A stretch of 17,623 nt of DNA from Bacillota bacterium (GCA_021786555.1 JAJYNB010000395.1:1-17623); one strand, 5' to 3'. Shown: positions 8,423 through 15,106, counted from the stretch's first letter. A program made the numbers and translations. The notes: a model not told the origin generated them from the sequence alone.

Positions 8423-9085
8423 ATGGGTGCAGCAAATTCACTGGCCGCATTAACCGGGTTTCTGATGACTCTGACTTTGGCTTCATCTTTCATCATTGTG
8501 GGGGCCAGGAGGCTGGGCAGCGCTATAAGGGGCGCTGTTGTGCAAGCGGTGCTCCTGGCTGCGGTTACGGCTGTGCGGGGTTGGTCCACAGGGGTCGGTG
8601 AAATGTACCTGGCCGCCGGCCTGACCCTGATAGTCAAGGCGGGACTAATCCCCTATATCCTGCACAAGGTGGAAGTCAGGGTTGGCTCCTGCCCGGGGGT
8701 TAAGTCTTATGTGAATATGAAGATGTCCTTTGTAACCTGTGCCGGCCTGATAATACTCTCTTATTCCGCCACGGCCCGTCTGGTGGAGCCGGGGATTGGG
8801 GTGGTGGAGCGGGCCCTGCCCACAGCTGTAGCCATGATGCTGATTGGCTTGTTTCTGATGATGACCCGTAAGCTTGCCATCAACCAAGTGGTAGGCCTCC
8901 TGGTAATGGAAAACGGCATTTTCCTGGCTGCTGTGGGAGCTACCAACGGCATGCCCCCTGTGGTAGAAGTTGGTGTGTTTCTCGATGTGCTGGCCGGTGT
9001 ATTGATCATGGGAATTCTTGCTTTCCGCATTAACCGCGCATTCGACACTATTAACACGGAAGACCTAAGAAATTTGCGAGGATGA
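8423..9085 (+). CDS. hyfE: Hyf-like hydrogenase membrane subunit E (NuoK-like)
   Basis: A 220-residue membrane protein matching E. coli HyfE (216 residues) in size and place. The C-terminal half is NuoK-like, with the buried glutamate in VGLLVMENGIFLAAVG and a second acidic site in PPVVEVGVFLDVLAGVLIMG. The tail ends FRINRAFDTINTEDLRNLRG. The N-terminal half adds further helices, including the ITKAGLIPYILHK-like stretch near 70-85. The G-rich site at 8407-8412 is shared with a competing ATG at 8416 in another frame. The ATG at 8423 is the one that gives the HyfE protein, even though its spacing (10 nt) is a little long. The HyfE presence separates this cluster from the simpler Hyc type. The gene lies 5 nt before hyfF. 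Confidence 0.9.
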   Translation: MGAANSLAALTGFLMTLTLASSFIIVGARRLGSAIRGAVVQAVLLAAVTAVRGWSTGVGEMYLAAGLTLIVKAGLIPYILHKVEVRVGSCPGVKSYVNMKMSFVTCAGLIILSYSATARLVEPGIGVVERALPTAVAMMLIGLFLMMTRKLAINQVVGLLVMENGIFLAAVGATNGMPPVVEVGVFLDVLAGVLIMGILAFRINRAFDTINTEDLRNLRG

Positions 9086-9090
9086 TTTAA

Positions 9091-10557
9091 ATGCCCTTAA
9101 TCCTGCTTGGCCTCCCCTTGGCTACAGCGCTGCTGAGCGTCCTGGCCCAAAACCGCAAAACCCTGGCCCGCATCAACCTGGCAGGCAGCGTCGGGACTGC
9201 CGTCTTTGCCCTCTTGGTCTCCTACCGTGTGTTCAGCCGGGGACCATTGACGGGGTTGGGGGAGTTTATTTATGTGGATGCTCTGGGGGCTTTTATTATC
9301 GCTTTGATTGGCGTAGTGGAATTGGCAGCAGGGTTATATTCCTTGGGCTATACTGAGCATGAACTAAGAGCGGGAGAGGTTTCCGGCTCCCGCTTGAAAT
9401 GGTATTACTTTTGGTTTTATACCTTTGTATTTACCATGCTGGCCGTGGTGATGTCCAACAATCTTGGCGTAATGTGGGTAGCTATCGAAGGTACGACCTT
9501 ATCGTCCGCTCTCCTGGTGGGCTATTACGACAAACACAGTTCCCTGGAGGCTGCCTGGAAATACATTATCATCTGTACGGTGGGCATTATTTTTGCCCTA
9601 TTCGGGATCATACTCTTGTATCTGGCAGCGGTAGCAGTGTCCGGGGGCGGGAGCGCCGCTTTGGACTGGAACAGCATGATCCGGATAGCTGGTAAGTTGA
9701 ACCCGAAACTCTTAAAACTGGCCTTTATTTTTATCCTGGTGGGTTACGGCACTAAGGCCGGACTTGCCCCCATGCATACCTGGCTGCCCGATGCGCATAG
9801 CCAGGCCCCGTCACCAGTCAGCGCAATGCTCTCAGGTGTGCTCCTGAACTGCGCCTTGTACGGGATACTGCGGGTCCACCTGGTGGTAACCAAAGCGGTT
9901 GGGAGCGGATTTTCTGCGGGATTGCTGCTGATTTTCGGCTTGCTTTCCATCGCCGTTGCCCTGCCTTTTATCGTGGTGCAGCATGACTCAAAACGGCTGT
10001 TGGCTTATTCCAGCATCGAACATATGGGGATCGTGGCTGCGGCAGTGGGGCTGGGCGGCAGGCTCGGGCTCTATGGGGCCTTTCTGCACATGCTCAACCA
10101 CTCCCTTACCAAGTCCTCACTGTTTTTTAGCGCCGGCAATGTCACCCAACAGTACCACAGTAAGAAAATCGGTAAAATCAAGGGTGTGATAAAAACCATG
10201 CCCATTACCGGACCGGCGCTGCTCCTTGGCGCTTTCGCCATTGCCGGGGTCCCGCCCTTCGGCATCTTTATCAGTGAATTCACTATTCTGAGTTCGGGCT
10301 TTGCCCAGGGCAAATACCTGGCCACAGGCTTGCTCTTGCTGCTGGTAAGTCTGGTTTTTGCCGGTATGGTCTTTGCCATGAGCAAGATGACCCTTGGTTC
10401 TCCCCCCGACAGGATCAAAGCCGGGGAACCCTCCAAGCTGTCAGCGGTTATGGCGGTGCTGCCTCTAGGCATAATTCTACTGCTGGGAATTTACATCCCG
10501 GCGTTTGTCAATAACGTCCTGGCACAAGTGGTGGCGGTTATGGGAGGGGGTAACTGA
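9091..10557 (+). CDS. hyfF: Hyf-like hydrogenase membrane subunit F (second antiporter-like subunit)
   Basis: A 488-residue antiporter-like membrane protein, slightly shorter than E. coli HyfF (526). It carries Glu133 in MWVAIEGTTLSSALLVGYY, Lys222 in GYGTKAGLAPMHTWLPDAHS, and Lys341 in HMLNHSLTKSSLFFSAGN. The place of the additional TM8 lysine seen in the HyfB-like partner (SGVMLK) is held by Asn253 (SGVLLN). The hallmark QHDSKRLLAYSSIEHMG is at about 297-313, and PPFGIFISEF (about 387-396) is typical of the family. GAGG (9079-9082) lies 8 nt before the ATG. The operon thus encodes two putative ion channels, not the three (B, D, F) of E. coli Hyf. The stop codon is 2 nt from the hyfG start, which suggests coupled translation. 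Confidence 0.93.
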   Translation: MPLILLGLPLATALLSVLAQNRKTLARINLAGSVGTAVFALLVSYRVFSRGPLTGLGEFIYVDALGAFIIALIGVVELAAGLYSLGYTEHELRAGEVSGSRLKWYYFWFYTFVFTMLAVVMSNNLGVMWVAIEGTTLSSALLVGYYDKHSSLEAAWKYIIICTVGIIFALFGIILLYLAAVAVSGGGSAALDWNSMIRIAGKLNPKLLKLAFIFILVGYGTKAGLAPMHTWLPDAHSQAPSPVSAMLSGVLLNCALYGILRVHLVVTKAVGSGFSAGLLLIFGLLSIAVALPFIVVQHDSKRLLAYSSIEHMGIVAAAVGLGGRLGLYGAFLHMLNHSLTKSSLFFSAGNVTQQYHSKKIGKIKGVIKTMPITGPALLLGAFAIAGVPPFGIFISEFTILSSGFAQGKYLATGLLLLLVSLVFAGMVFAMSKMTLGSPPDRIKAGEPSKLSAVMAVLPLGIILLLGIYIPAFVNNVLAQVVAVMGGGN

Positions 10558-10559
10558 AG

Positions 10560-12164
10560 ATGGCTAAGGAAGATACCACCCGCATGGGGGAATCTTTTGT
10601 GGCACAGGCGAAAAAGCTGTTGGGAGAAGACAAGGTTCTGGGCAGTGCTCCTTACCCAGGCGAGATCCACCTGGAAACAGGTAAAGACGAACTCCCGCTG
10701 CTCGCTGTTAAAATGTGCCGGGATTGGGGATTCTGCCTGATTCAACTCCTGGCCGCTGATGAACGGGAGACCAGGGGCGGGTTTATGCTCTATTACACGT
10801 TCGCCCATGACCTGGAGAAGTTCAGCGTCACCGTGGGCTGCCCGGTGGGTGCAGACCAACCGCTGTTTCCCTCCATTACCCCGGATGTGCCGGCGGCCCA
10901 CTGGTATGAACGGGAGATAAGGGACCTTTTTGGTTTGGAGCCTCAAGGTCACCCCGATACCCGGCGCCTGGCCCTGCACAAGGATTGGCCGAAGAGGGTA
11001 TACCCGCTGCGTCGGGATTTCCCTCTGGGCACTGAAGTACCGCGAACCGGGGGCCAGTTTTCCTTCAAACAGGTACAGGGCGAAGGGGTTATGCAAATCC
11101 CCGTGGGACCGATCCATGCCGGGATTATTGAGCCTGGACATTTCCGGTTCAGCGCAGTGGGTGAAAACATTATTAACCTGGAAGCTAGGCTTTTCTACAC
11201 TCATAGGGGGATGGAAAAGCTGGGTGAGGGACGGACCCCGGAACAGGGACTCTTGCTGGCGGAACGGATTTGCGGAGCCTGTTCCTTTTCTCATGCTGCG
11301 GCTTACTGCCAGGCCGTAGAAAAGCTTGGCGGAGTGAAAATCCCTGTCAGAGCGGAGTTCATCCGCACAGTCGCCTTGGAACTGGAACGCTTATACAACC
11401 ATGTGGGTGATGTGGGCAACATCTGCGCCGGTATAGGTTTTGCCTTTGGCACCATGCATGGGGCCAGGTTGAAAGAGGACCTGCTGCAGCTCAACGAAAA
11501 GGTATTTGGCAGCAGATTCCTTAGAGGAATCAACACCCCGGGCGGGGTGAGACGGGACCTGAGCACAGCCAGCCAAGCGCTGCTGAGCAAGACCCTGACC
11601 TCACTTAGCGGGGATTTCCGGGAGTTGACTGAAATCCTGTTAAGCACCGAGTCCTATCTGGACCGTGTCCAGGGCACGGGGGTTCTGAAGCAGCAGGTCG
11701 CCGCTGACCTGCACGCTGTCGGGCCTGCCGCCAGGGCGGCGGGAATTGACCGGGATGCCAGGCGGGATTACCCCCATGAGGCTTATGACCGGGTTTCTTT
11801 CAAAGTGCCTGTATATCACCGGGGCGATGTGCTGGCCCGGGTGAGGGTTCGGATTGACGAAGTATTTGAATCAGTGGAAATCATACGGCAGGCCATTGCG
11901 CTGATGCCGGAAGGTAAAATAAAGGCTGCAGTGGGGCCCTTGACGCCCTCAGGGTATGCCATGGGAATTACCGAGTCTCCCAGGGGAGAGAACGTCCACT
12001 TCGTCATGGGCGGCCCAGACGGGAAGGTGTTCAGGCACATGGTCAGATCGGCGTCCTATTGTAATTGGCCGGTACTCCCTACTACGGTTCCCGGCAGCAT
12101 AGTACCGGATTTTCCCCTGATCAATAAAAGTTTTGAGTTGTGCTATTCTTGCCTGGATAGATAA
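10560..12164 (+). CDS. hyfG: Group 4 [NiFe] hydrogenase large subunit with N-terminal NuoC domain
   Basis: The 534-residue catalytic subunit for proton reduction or H2 oxidation at the membrane's cytoplasmic face. The N-terminal 30-kDa (NuoC-like) domain spans about 15-165, with the signature WYEREIRDLFGLEPQGHPD. The NuoD/large-subunit domain follows from about 170. Both Ni-Fe ligand pairs are present: L1 RICGACSFSH with Cys238 and Cys241, and L2 ELCYSCLDR with Cys528 and Cys531. It is therefore a true hydrogenase and not a cysteine-less NuoD-like homologue. Two oddities: the usual DPC of L2 reads ELC, and the protein stops at Arg534, the residue after which HycE-type precursors are normally cleaved, so there is no C-terminal peptide to remove. 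The overlap-free 2-nt gap after hyfF is tight, but 209 nt of repeat DNA follow before the small-subunit gene. Confidence 0.95.
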   Translation: MAKEDTTRMGESFVAQAKKLLGEDKVLGSAPYPGEIHLETGKDELPLLAVKMCRDWGFCLIQLLAADERETRGGFMLYYTFAHDLEKFSVTVGCPVGADQPLFPSITPDVPAAHWYEREIRDLFGLEPQGHPDTRRLALHKDWPKRVYPLRRDFPLGTEVPRTGGQFSFKQVQGEGVMQIPVGPIHAGIIEPGHFRFSAVGENIINLEARLFYTHRGMEKLGEGRTPEQGLLLAERICGACSFSHAAAYCQAVEKLGGVKIPVRAEFIRTVALELERLYNHVGDVGNICAGIGFAFGTMHGARLKEDLLQLNEKVFGSRFLRGINTPGGVRRDLSTASQALLSKTLTSLSGDFRELTEILLSTESYLDRVQGTGVLKQQVAADLHAVGPAARAAGIDRDARRDYPHEAYDRVSFKVPVYHRGDVLARVRVRIDEVFESVEIIRQAIALMPEGKIKAAVGPLTPSGYAMGITESPRGENVHFVMGGPDGKVFRHMVRSASYCNWPVLPTTVPGSIVPDFPLINKSFELCYSCLDR

Positions 12165-12172
12165 CCAGGGAG

Positions 12173-12359
12173 TAATTTTCAATGGTCGGAATTCAGAAGT
12201 CAGAAGTCAGAATTCAGAATGAGGACTAGGACAACGGGGACGGTTCTTACGTCCTAGCGAATCTTGCTGAATTTTGATGCTTGCCCGAGAGTCATTCGGG
12301 CAAGGTTCTTTGGTGTCAAGGGGACTGTCCCCTTGACAGTGCAGGATGGCTGAAAATTA
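12173..12359. repeat. MITE/REP-like interspersed repeat, copy 1, between hyfG and hyfI
   Basis: The 12165-12373 gap contains no gene but dense repeats. A GAATTCAGAAGTCAGAAGTC-type block is at 12188-12223 and GGGGACGGTTC at 12236-12246. Three inverted repeats follow: CTAGGAC (12226-12232) with GTCCTAG (12251-12257), CTTGCCCGA (12280-12288) with TCGGGCAAG (12296-12304), and TGTCAAGGGGAC (12314-12325) with its exact complement at 12327-12338. A 9-bp pair, TAATTTTCA (12173-12181) and TGAAAATTA (12351-12359), encloses the whole block and may be the element's ends. The first block recurs at 17101-17138 with one mismatch and a 2-nt indel. No open frame for a transposase is present, so mobility would need a protein from elsewhere. 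Confidence 0.75.
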
Positions 12360-12373
12360 ACGGGGGTAGTAAG

Positions 12374-13084
12374 ATGCTCAGGTTGTTCAGGAAAAACTGG
12401 CAGACCGGTATAGTTACCACGTCTTACCCGGACAGACCAGATGCTGCACCGCCAGGTTTCCGGGGATTGCCCGAGTGGCACCGGGAAAACTGTACCTCAT
12501 GCGGGGAGTGTTCCAGGCAGTGTCCTACGGGTGCCATAAAGCTGGAGCAAACCGGCCCCCTCTGGTCGGTAGATGCCAAAAAGTGTATCTTTTGCGGCTA
12601 TTGTGAAGAAGCCTGCGCGAAGGGCGCCCTGGCTCTGGGAAACAGGTATGAATTGGCGGAGAGGGCCGGTGGGGGAGAGACCGGCCGGATTTTCGGGCGT
12701 TCTGTCCATATCCGCCATCTGGATGCGGGATCATGTAACGGCTGTGACTGGGAAATGGTCAACCTCACAGGGCCCGTCTATGACATCCAGCGCCTGGGCT
12801 TTGACTTCGTAGCGTCGCCGCGCCACGCCGATGTCCTGATGGTAACGGGACCGGTGACCCGGAACCTGGAGATTGCCGCCAAAAAGACTTTCGCGGCAAC
12901 TCCGGCCCCCAAATTGGTGGTTGCTGTGGGAACCTGCGCCTGCAGCGGGGGGATCTGCGGTAAAAGTTATGCCAGCGCGGGAGGGGTAGATAATATTCTG
13001 CCGGTAGATGTTTATATACCAGGCTGCCCGCCGCGGCCACAGGCACTGATTGACGGGCTGTTGAAAGCGGTTCAGAGGCGGTAG
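12374..13084 (+). CDS. hyfI: Fused ferredoxin (HyfH-like) and [NiFe] hydrogenase small subunit (HyfI/NuoB-like)
   Basis: A 236-residue electron-transfer subunit. Residues 1-95 are a HycF/HyfH-type ferredoxin: the lead-in GIVTTSYPDRP and GFRGLPE resembles that family. Two [4Fe-4S] motifs follow, Cys40-43-46-50 (CTSCGECSRQCP) and Cys71-74-77-81 (CIFCGYCEEAC). Residues about 110-236 are the NuoB-like small subunit, with the proximal cluster set Cys121/Cys124 (DAGSCNGCDWEM), Cys188 (GTCACSGG) and Cys218 (IPGCPPRP). E. coli carries these as two genes, so this is a single-chain fusion. The ATG at 12374 is chosen for GGGGG at 12362-12366 and for the HycF-like N-terminus. An upstream in-frame start at 12281 would translate repeat DNA. 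It is the last operon gene and should hand electrons to HyfG. Whether the donor is free ferredoxin or another enzyme is not shown here. Confidence 0.93.
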   Translation: MLRLFRKNWQTGIVTTSYPDRPDAAPPGFRGLPEWHRENCTSCGECSRQCPTGAIKLEQTGPLWSVDAKKCIFCGYCEEACAKGALALGNRYELAERAGGGETGRIFGRSVHIRHLDAGSCNGCDWEMVNLTGPVYDIQRLGFDFVASPRHADVLMVTGPVTRNLEIAAKKTFAATPAPKLVVAVGTCACSGGICGKSYASAGGVDNILPVDVYIPGCPPRPQALIDGLLKAVQRR

Positions 13085-13086
13085 AC

Positions 13087-13124
13087 AAAAGACACCCAAG
13101 CGCTAGCTTGCTTGGGTGTCTTTT
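13087..13124. terminator. Bidirectional terminator after the hydrogenase operon
   Basis: A perfect 15-bp stem joins AAAAGACACCCAAGC (13087-13101) to GCTTGGGTGTCTTTT (13110-13124) with an 8-nt loop. The A/T ends give a U tract on both strands, so it can end the hydrogenase transcript on the plus strand and the small minus-strand gene at 13136-13330. Confidence 0.92.
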
Positions 13125-13135
13125 CTTAATTTGTT

Positions 13136-13330
13136 TTAGAGGGCGAAAATCAACACTCCGACCAGGAAGATTATCAACGCAGTGATTCTTGTAACTGCAC
13201 CGGAAGTGCCCGAACCGATGAGGAAAAGACCAAGTCCGGCGACTAGTGCTCCCACCAACATGCCGAGCACGTTATTCGGGAAAGACTGAACTCCAACTTC
13301 GCCATCCATGCAAGTGACATCGTCAGCCAT
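13136..13330 (-). CDS. Small membrane protein, 64 residues, unknown
   Basis: I do not recognise this protein. It starts with an acidic, polar stretch (MADDVTCMDGEVGVQ, net negative) and then has two hydrophobic segments at about 19-39 (NVLGMLVGALVAGLGLFLIG) and 46-64 (VTRITALIIFLVGVLIFAL), divided by a short Gly/Ser/Thr turn. This suggests a two-helix hairpin in the membrane. The ATG is preceded by GGAGG (complement of CCTCC, 13338-13342) with good spacing. It lies downstream of the protease gene on the same strand with a 159-nt gap in which I see no gene and no clear terminator, so the two may share a transcript. It converges on the hydrogenase operon and shares its terminator. Confidence 0.75.
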   Translation of the reverse strand: MADDVTCMDGEVGVQSFPNNVLGMLVGALVAGLGLFLIGSGTSGAVTRITALIIFLVGVLIFAL

Positions 13331-13489
13331 AATTTTGCCTCCTTTTTTTTAGAACAACTGCTCCCCGGGTGAGTTATCCTAGATTAGAATATGCTGCAGG
13401 CGAGGGGTTTGTCCCAGTTGGGAGGGACAGGACCAAAGTTTCAGAGCATGGTTGCAGGGGTGTGAAGACATGGCAATTTATCCATGGGA

Positions 13490-14494
13490 CTAAAATCTAG
13501 CCTTAAGCAAATCCAGTACGGTCTGAATCGGGTTAAGAATGGTGCTGGTATCTGAGCCGGCAAACAAGAGTCCTACAGCCCTGTTCTGCTCATCCAACAC
13601 CAAGGAACCGCTGTCTCCGGGGGAAGATATCCGGGTGGTTAGAATCTGCTTTTCAAACCTGAGGACCCGGTTTCGGCCGTAACTGACGTTGGCAATCACA
13701 TTTACTGCCCTGACCTGACCGTAAGTCAAACCGGTGGTTCTCCCTGATTTCTTTACGTTCATGCCCAGGGAGGGGGCTGTTACTCCCTGAACTTTGCCAA
13801 TGCCGAGTATCTCCGGTACCACCAATTCATTTTGCAGCGGTTGGGCTGCGGCGCAGTCCACCAGGTTTAGACCGGGACTCTCGGCAAGGGGAATAAACCT
13901 TGCCAGTCTGGCGATGATATTGCGGTTTTGACGGCCCCCATCTATGGACCCGGGCTGGAGCACAGGGTCATTAAGCCGGGCTCTAAGATCCCTGCCGTTG
14001 GTGGCATTGGCCAGGACATGGTTGTTGGAGAGAATTATCGGAATTCCGGTGGAGTTGTCGTAAACCACTGCCCCGAAGGTTCCGGCGGTAACCCGGTAAT
14101 GGCCGATGCTTACACCGGGAGGGGCCGGCCTGACGCGGGCAGTTCTGGACTGCATGATTTCCAGCGTATCGACGGCTGCATTTTCTGGTTGACCGGTTTC
14201 AGGCTGCCCATGGTCACCGGGCTCCAGAACCCCGTCCGGGGCATCGGACATCCCCCTTGCATGAGCGACCAGTTCACCAACTTCAATCACATCGGTGAGC
14301 ATGCCGCAGATCGATGCGGGAACCAGCTGGTGTTTAGCCAGTCGGTCTGGCGGGATTTTCTTTTTGACTAGCACAATGATAGCCTCGTTATTTGTCTGGA
14401 TTCCCCCTGTTTCCTTGAGTCCATGACCGATCCCCGCAACCAGGGGTAGGGATAACAGATACTGCTTGCTGTTGTTATCAAGTCTGTCAATCAT
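13490..14494 (-). CDS. Trypsin-like (S1/chymotrypsin fold) serine protease with N-terminal pro-domain
   Basis: A 334-residue protease homologue. The catalytic triad is visible in order: His159 in ILSNNHVLAN, Asp213 in LNLVDCAAA, and Ser295 in SPGDSGSLVL. The protease domain covers about 120-334. Residues about 18-75 (GIGHGLKETGG, EAIIVLVKKKIP, DVIEVGE) form the separate small N-terminal domain seen in many bacterial proteases of this type. A Pro/Gly/Asp/Glu-rich linker (about 81-110) joins them and could be a self-cleavage site. There is no signal peptide or membrane segment, so export, if any, is by another route. GGAGG lies upstream of the ATG (CAT at 14492-14494). The substrate is unknown. 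The role as a protease is firm from the triad, although activity is inferred. Confidence 0.88.
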   Translation of the reverse strand: MIDRLDNNSKQYLLSLPLVAGIGHGLKETGGIQTNNEAIIVLVKKKIPPDRLAKHQLVPASICGMLTDVIEVGELVAHARGMSDAPDGVLEPGDHGQPETGQPENAAVDTLEIMQSRTARVRPAPPGVSIGHYRVTAGTFGAVVYDNSTGIPIILSNNHVLANATNGRDLRARLNDPVLQPGSIDGGRQNRNIIARLARFIPLAESPGLNLVDCAAAQPLQNELVVPEILGIGKVQGVTAPSLGMNVKKSGRTTGLTYGQVRAVNVIANVSYGRNRVLRFEKQILTTRISSPGDSGSLVLDEQNRAVGLLFAGSDTSTILNPIQTVLDLLKARF

Positions 14495-14523
14495 ATGCAG
14501 GCCTCCACTTTGTCCATTTGTAC

Positions 14524-14554
14524 ATTATATGGCGGCCTGGGACAAGGGGTTCAA
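14524..14554 (-). promoter_or_regulatory. Likely sigma-A promoter for the protease gene
   Basis: On the minus strand a perfect TATAAT (14524-14529) lies about 30 nt upstream of the protease ATG. TTGAAC (14549-14554) is the best -35 candidate, with a long spacer of 19 nt. The -10 box is convincing; the -35 box is less so. Confidence 0.5.
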
Positions 14555-14574
14555 GCCAGGAAGGAGATAAATAA

Positions 14575-14598
14575 GGCCCACCTGGTGTCAGGTGGGCC
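14575..14598 (-). terminator. Probable terminator after the 89-residue gene
   Basis: A perfect 10-bp stem, GGCCCACCTG (14575-14584) with CAGGTGGGCC (14589-14598), has a 4-nt loop. On the minus strand it is followed by TTATTTAT, on the plus strand by no T run, so it most likely acts on minus-strand transcripts coming from 14918-14649. Confidence 0.62.
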
Positions 14599-14648
14599 CG
14601 AATTAACTGCCGGAAATCCCTCTGTGAGGTGGATTTTGCTATTATGGA

Positions 14649-14918
14649 TTAAGGCTTGGTTTTTCTATCAAGTGCTCTTTTGCCGGCGGGCTTATCATAA
14701 GGGGAAGTGTCAAGCAAGTGGGTTAGAGAGGGTGATACAGCCCGAATTTTCTGGAGCAGAACAATCAGGTTTGCAGAAAATGGTGCAGCTTCACTGCCGG
14801 AGTGGGCTGCTGGCTTCCTGCCCTGATTAACACATTGGGCTACAAATTTGATCAAATGCGTCAGGATATAATTGATTGGTTCAACCGGGTTAGTTTGAGC
14901 CGGCGGTTTTTTGTGCAT
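14649..14918 (-). CDS. Hypothetical protein, 89 residues
   Basis: I do not recognise this protein. It is polar at both ends: a Lys/Pro-rich start (MHKKPPAQTNPVEP) and a basic end (KPAGKRALDRKTKP). Two moderately hydrophobic helices are at about 17-31 (NYILTHLIKFVAQC) and 47-60 (FSANLIVLLQKIRA), with one cysteine at 29. There is no signal peptide and no obvious membrane span. Support for a real gene comes from the AGGAGGTG ribosome binding site (complement of 14927-14934), a sigma-K/E-like promoter upstream, and a terminator 51 nt after its stop. The competing plus-strand frame at 14495-14830 has no ribosome binding site. Without homologues the call stays moderate. Confidence 0.5.
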   Translation of the reverse strand: MHKKPPAQTNPVEPINYILTHLIKFVAQCVNQGRKPAAHSGSEAAPFSANLIVLLQKIRAVSPSLTHLLDTSPYDKPAGKRALDRKTKP

Positions 14919-14953
14919 GTTTAGACCACCTCCTAAAATAGCTTGGCTTATCT

Positions 14954-14981
14954 TAATATATGTCCTGTGCCGGAAAATTGT
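14954..14981 (-). promoter_or_regulatory. Possible sigma-K/sigma-E-type promoter for the 89-residue gene
   Basis: On the minus strand CATATATTA (14954-14962) fits the sigma-K -10 pattern CATAnnnTA, and AC (14980-14981) sits 17 nt upstream as the pattern requires. The predicted start is near 14946, about 28 nt from the ATG. The AC element carries little information, so this is a suggestion only. Confidence 0.35.
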
Positions 14982-15077
14982 TTAAACACCAAAAAATATG
15001 GGCGGCTCGCTGCCATTCAGTACCACATTTTCGCCGTTTGCTCAACTAAACCAAACCTCTGCTGCACATGATATTGT

Positions 15078-15106
15078 AGAGGAATTATATCGCTTTTGTT
15101 GAATAT
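15078..15106 (+). promoter_or_regulatory. Sigma-H-type promoter for the small membrane protein gene
   Basis: AGAGGAATT (15078-15086) fits the sigma-H -35 pattern RnAGGAwWW at every position. After exactly 11 nt, GTTGAATAT (15098-15106) fits the -10 pattern RnnGAATww at every position. It lies about 50 nt before the ATG at 15157. No sigma-A promoter of similar quality is seen in the 14919-15156 gap. Confidence 0.6.

Noticed and set aside
10491..11294. Long minus-strand open frame of 267 codons across the hyfF/hyfG junction
   Set aside because: It lies opposite two clearly coding frames, has no ribosome binding site, and its product resembles no protein family.
10560..12164. HyfG as a cysteine-less, non-hydrogenase NuoD-like subunit
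   Set aside because: All four Ni-Fe cysteines (238, 241, 528, 531) are present.
12314..12338. Perfect 12-bp hairpin before the ferredoxin/small-subunit gene as a terminator
   Set aside because: It is followed by GTGCAGG with no T tract on the plus strand, and it belongs to the repeat block. Treated as part of the element.
12281..12373. N-terminal extension of the ferredoxin/small-subunit protein from an upstream start
   Set aside because: These codons come from the repeat element. The HycF-like N-terminus begins at the ATG at 12374.
14495..14830. Plus-strand open frame of 111 codons opposite the 89-residue gene
   Set aside because: No ribosome binding site before its ATG, it runs through the protease promoter and a hairpin, and its composition is not protein-like.
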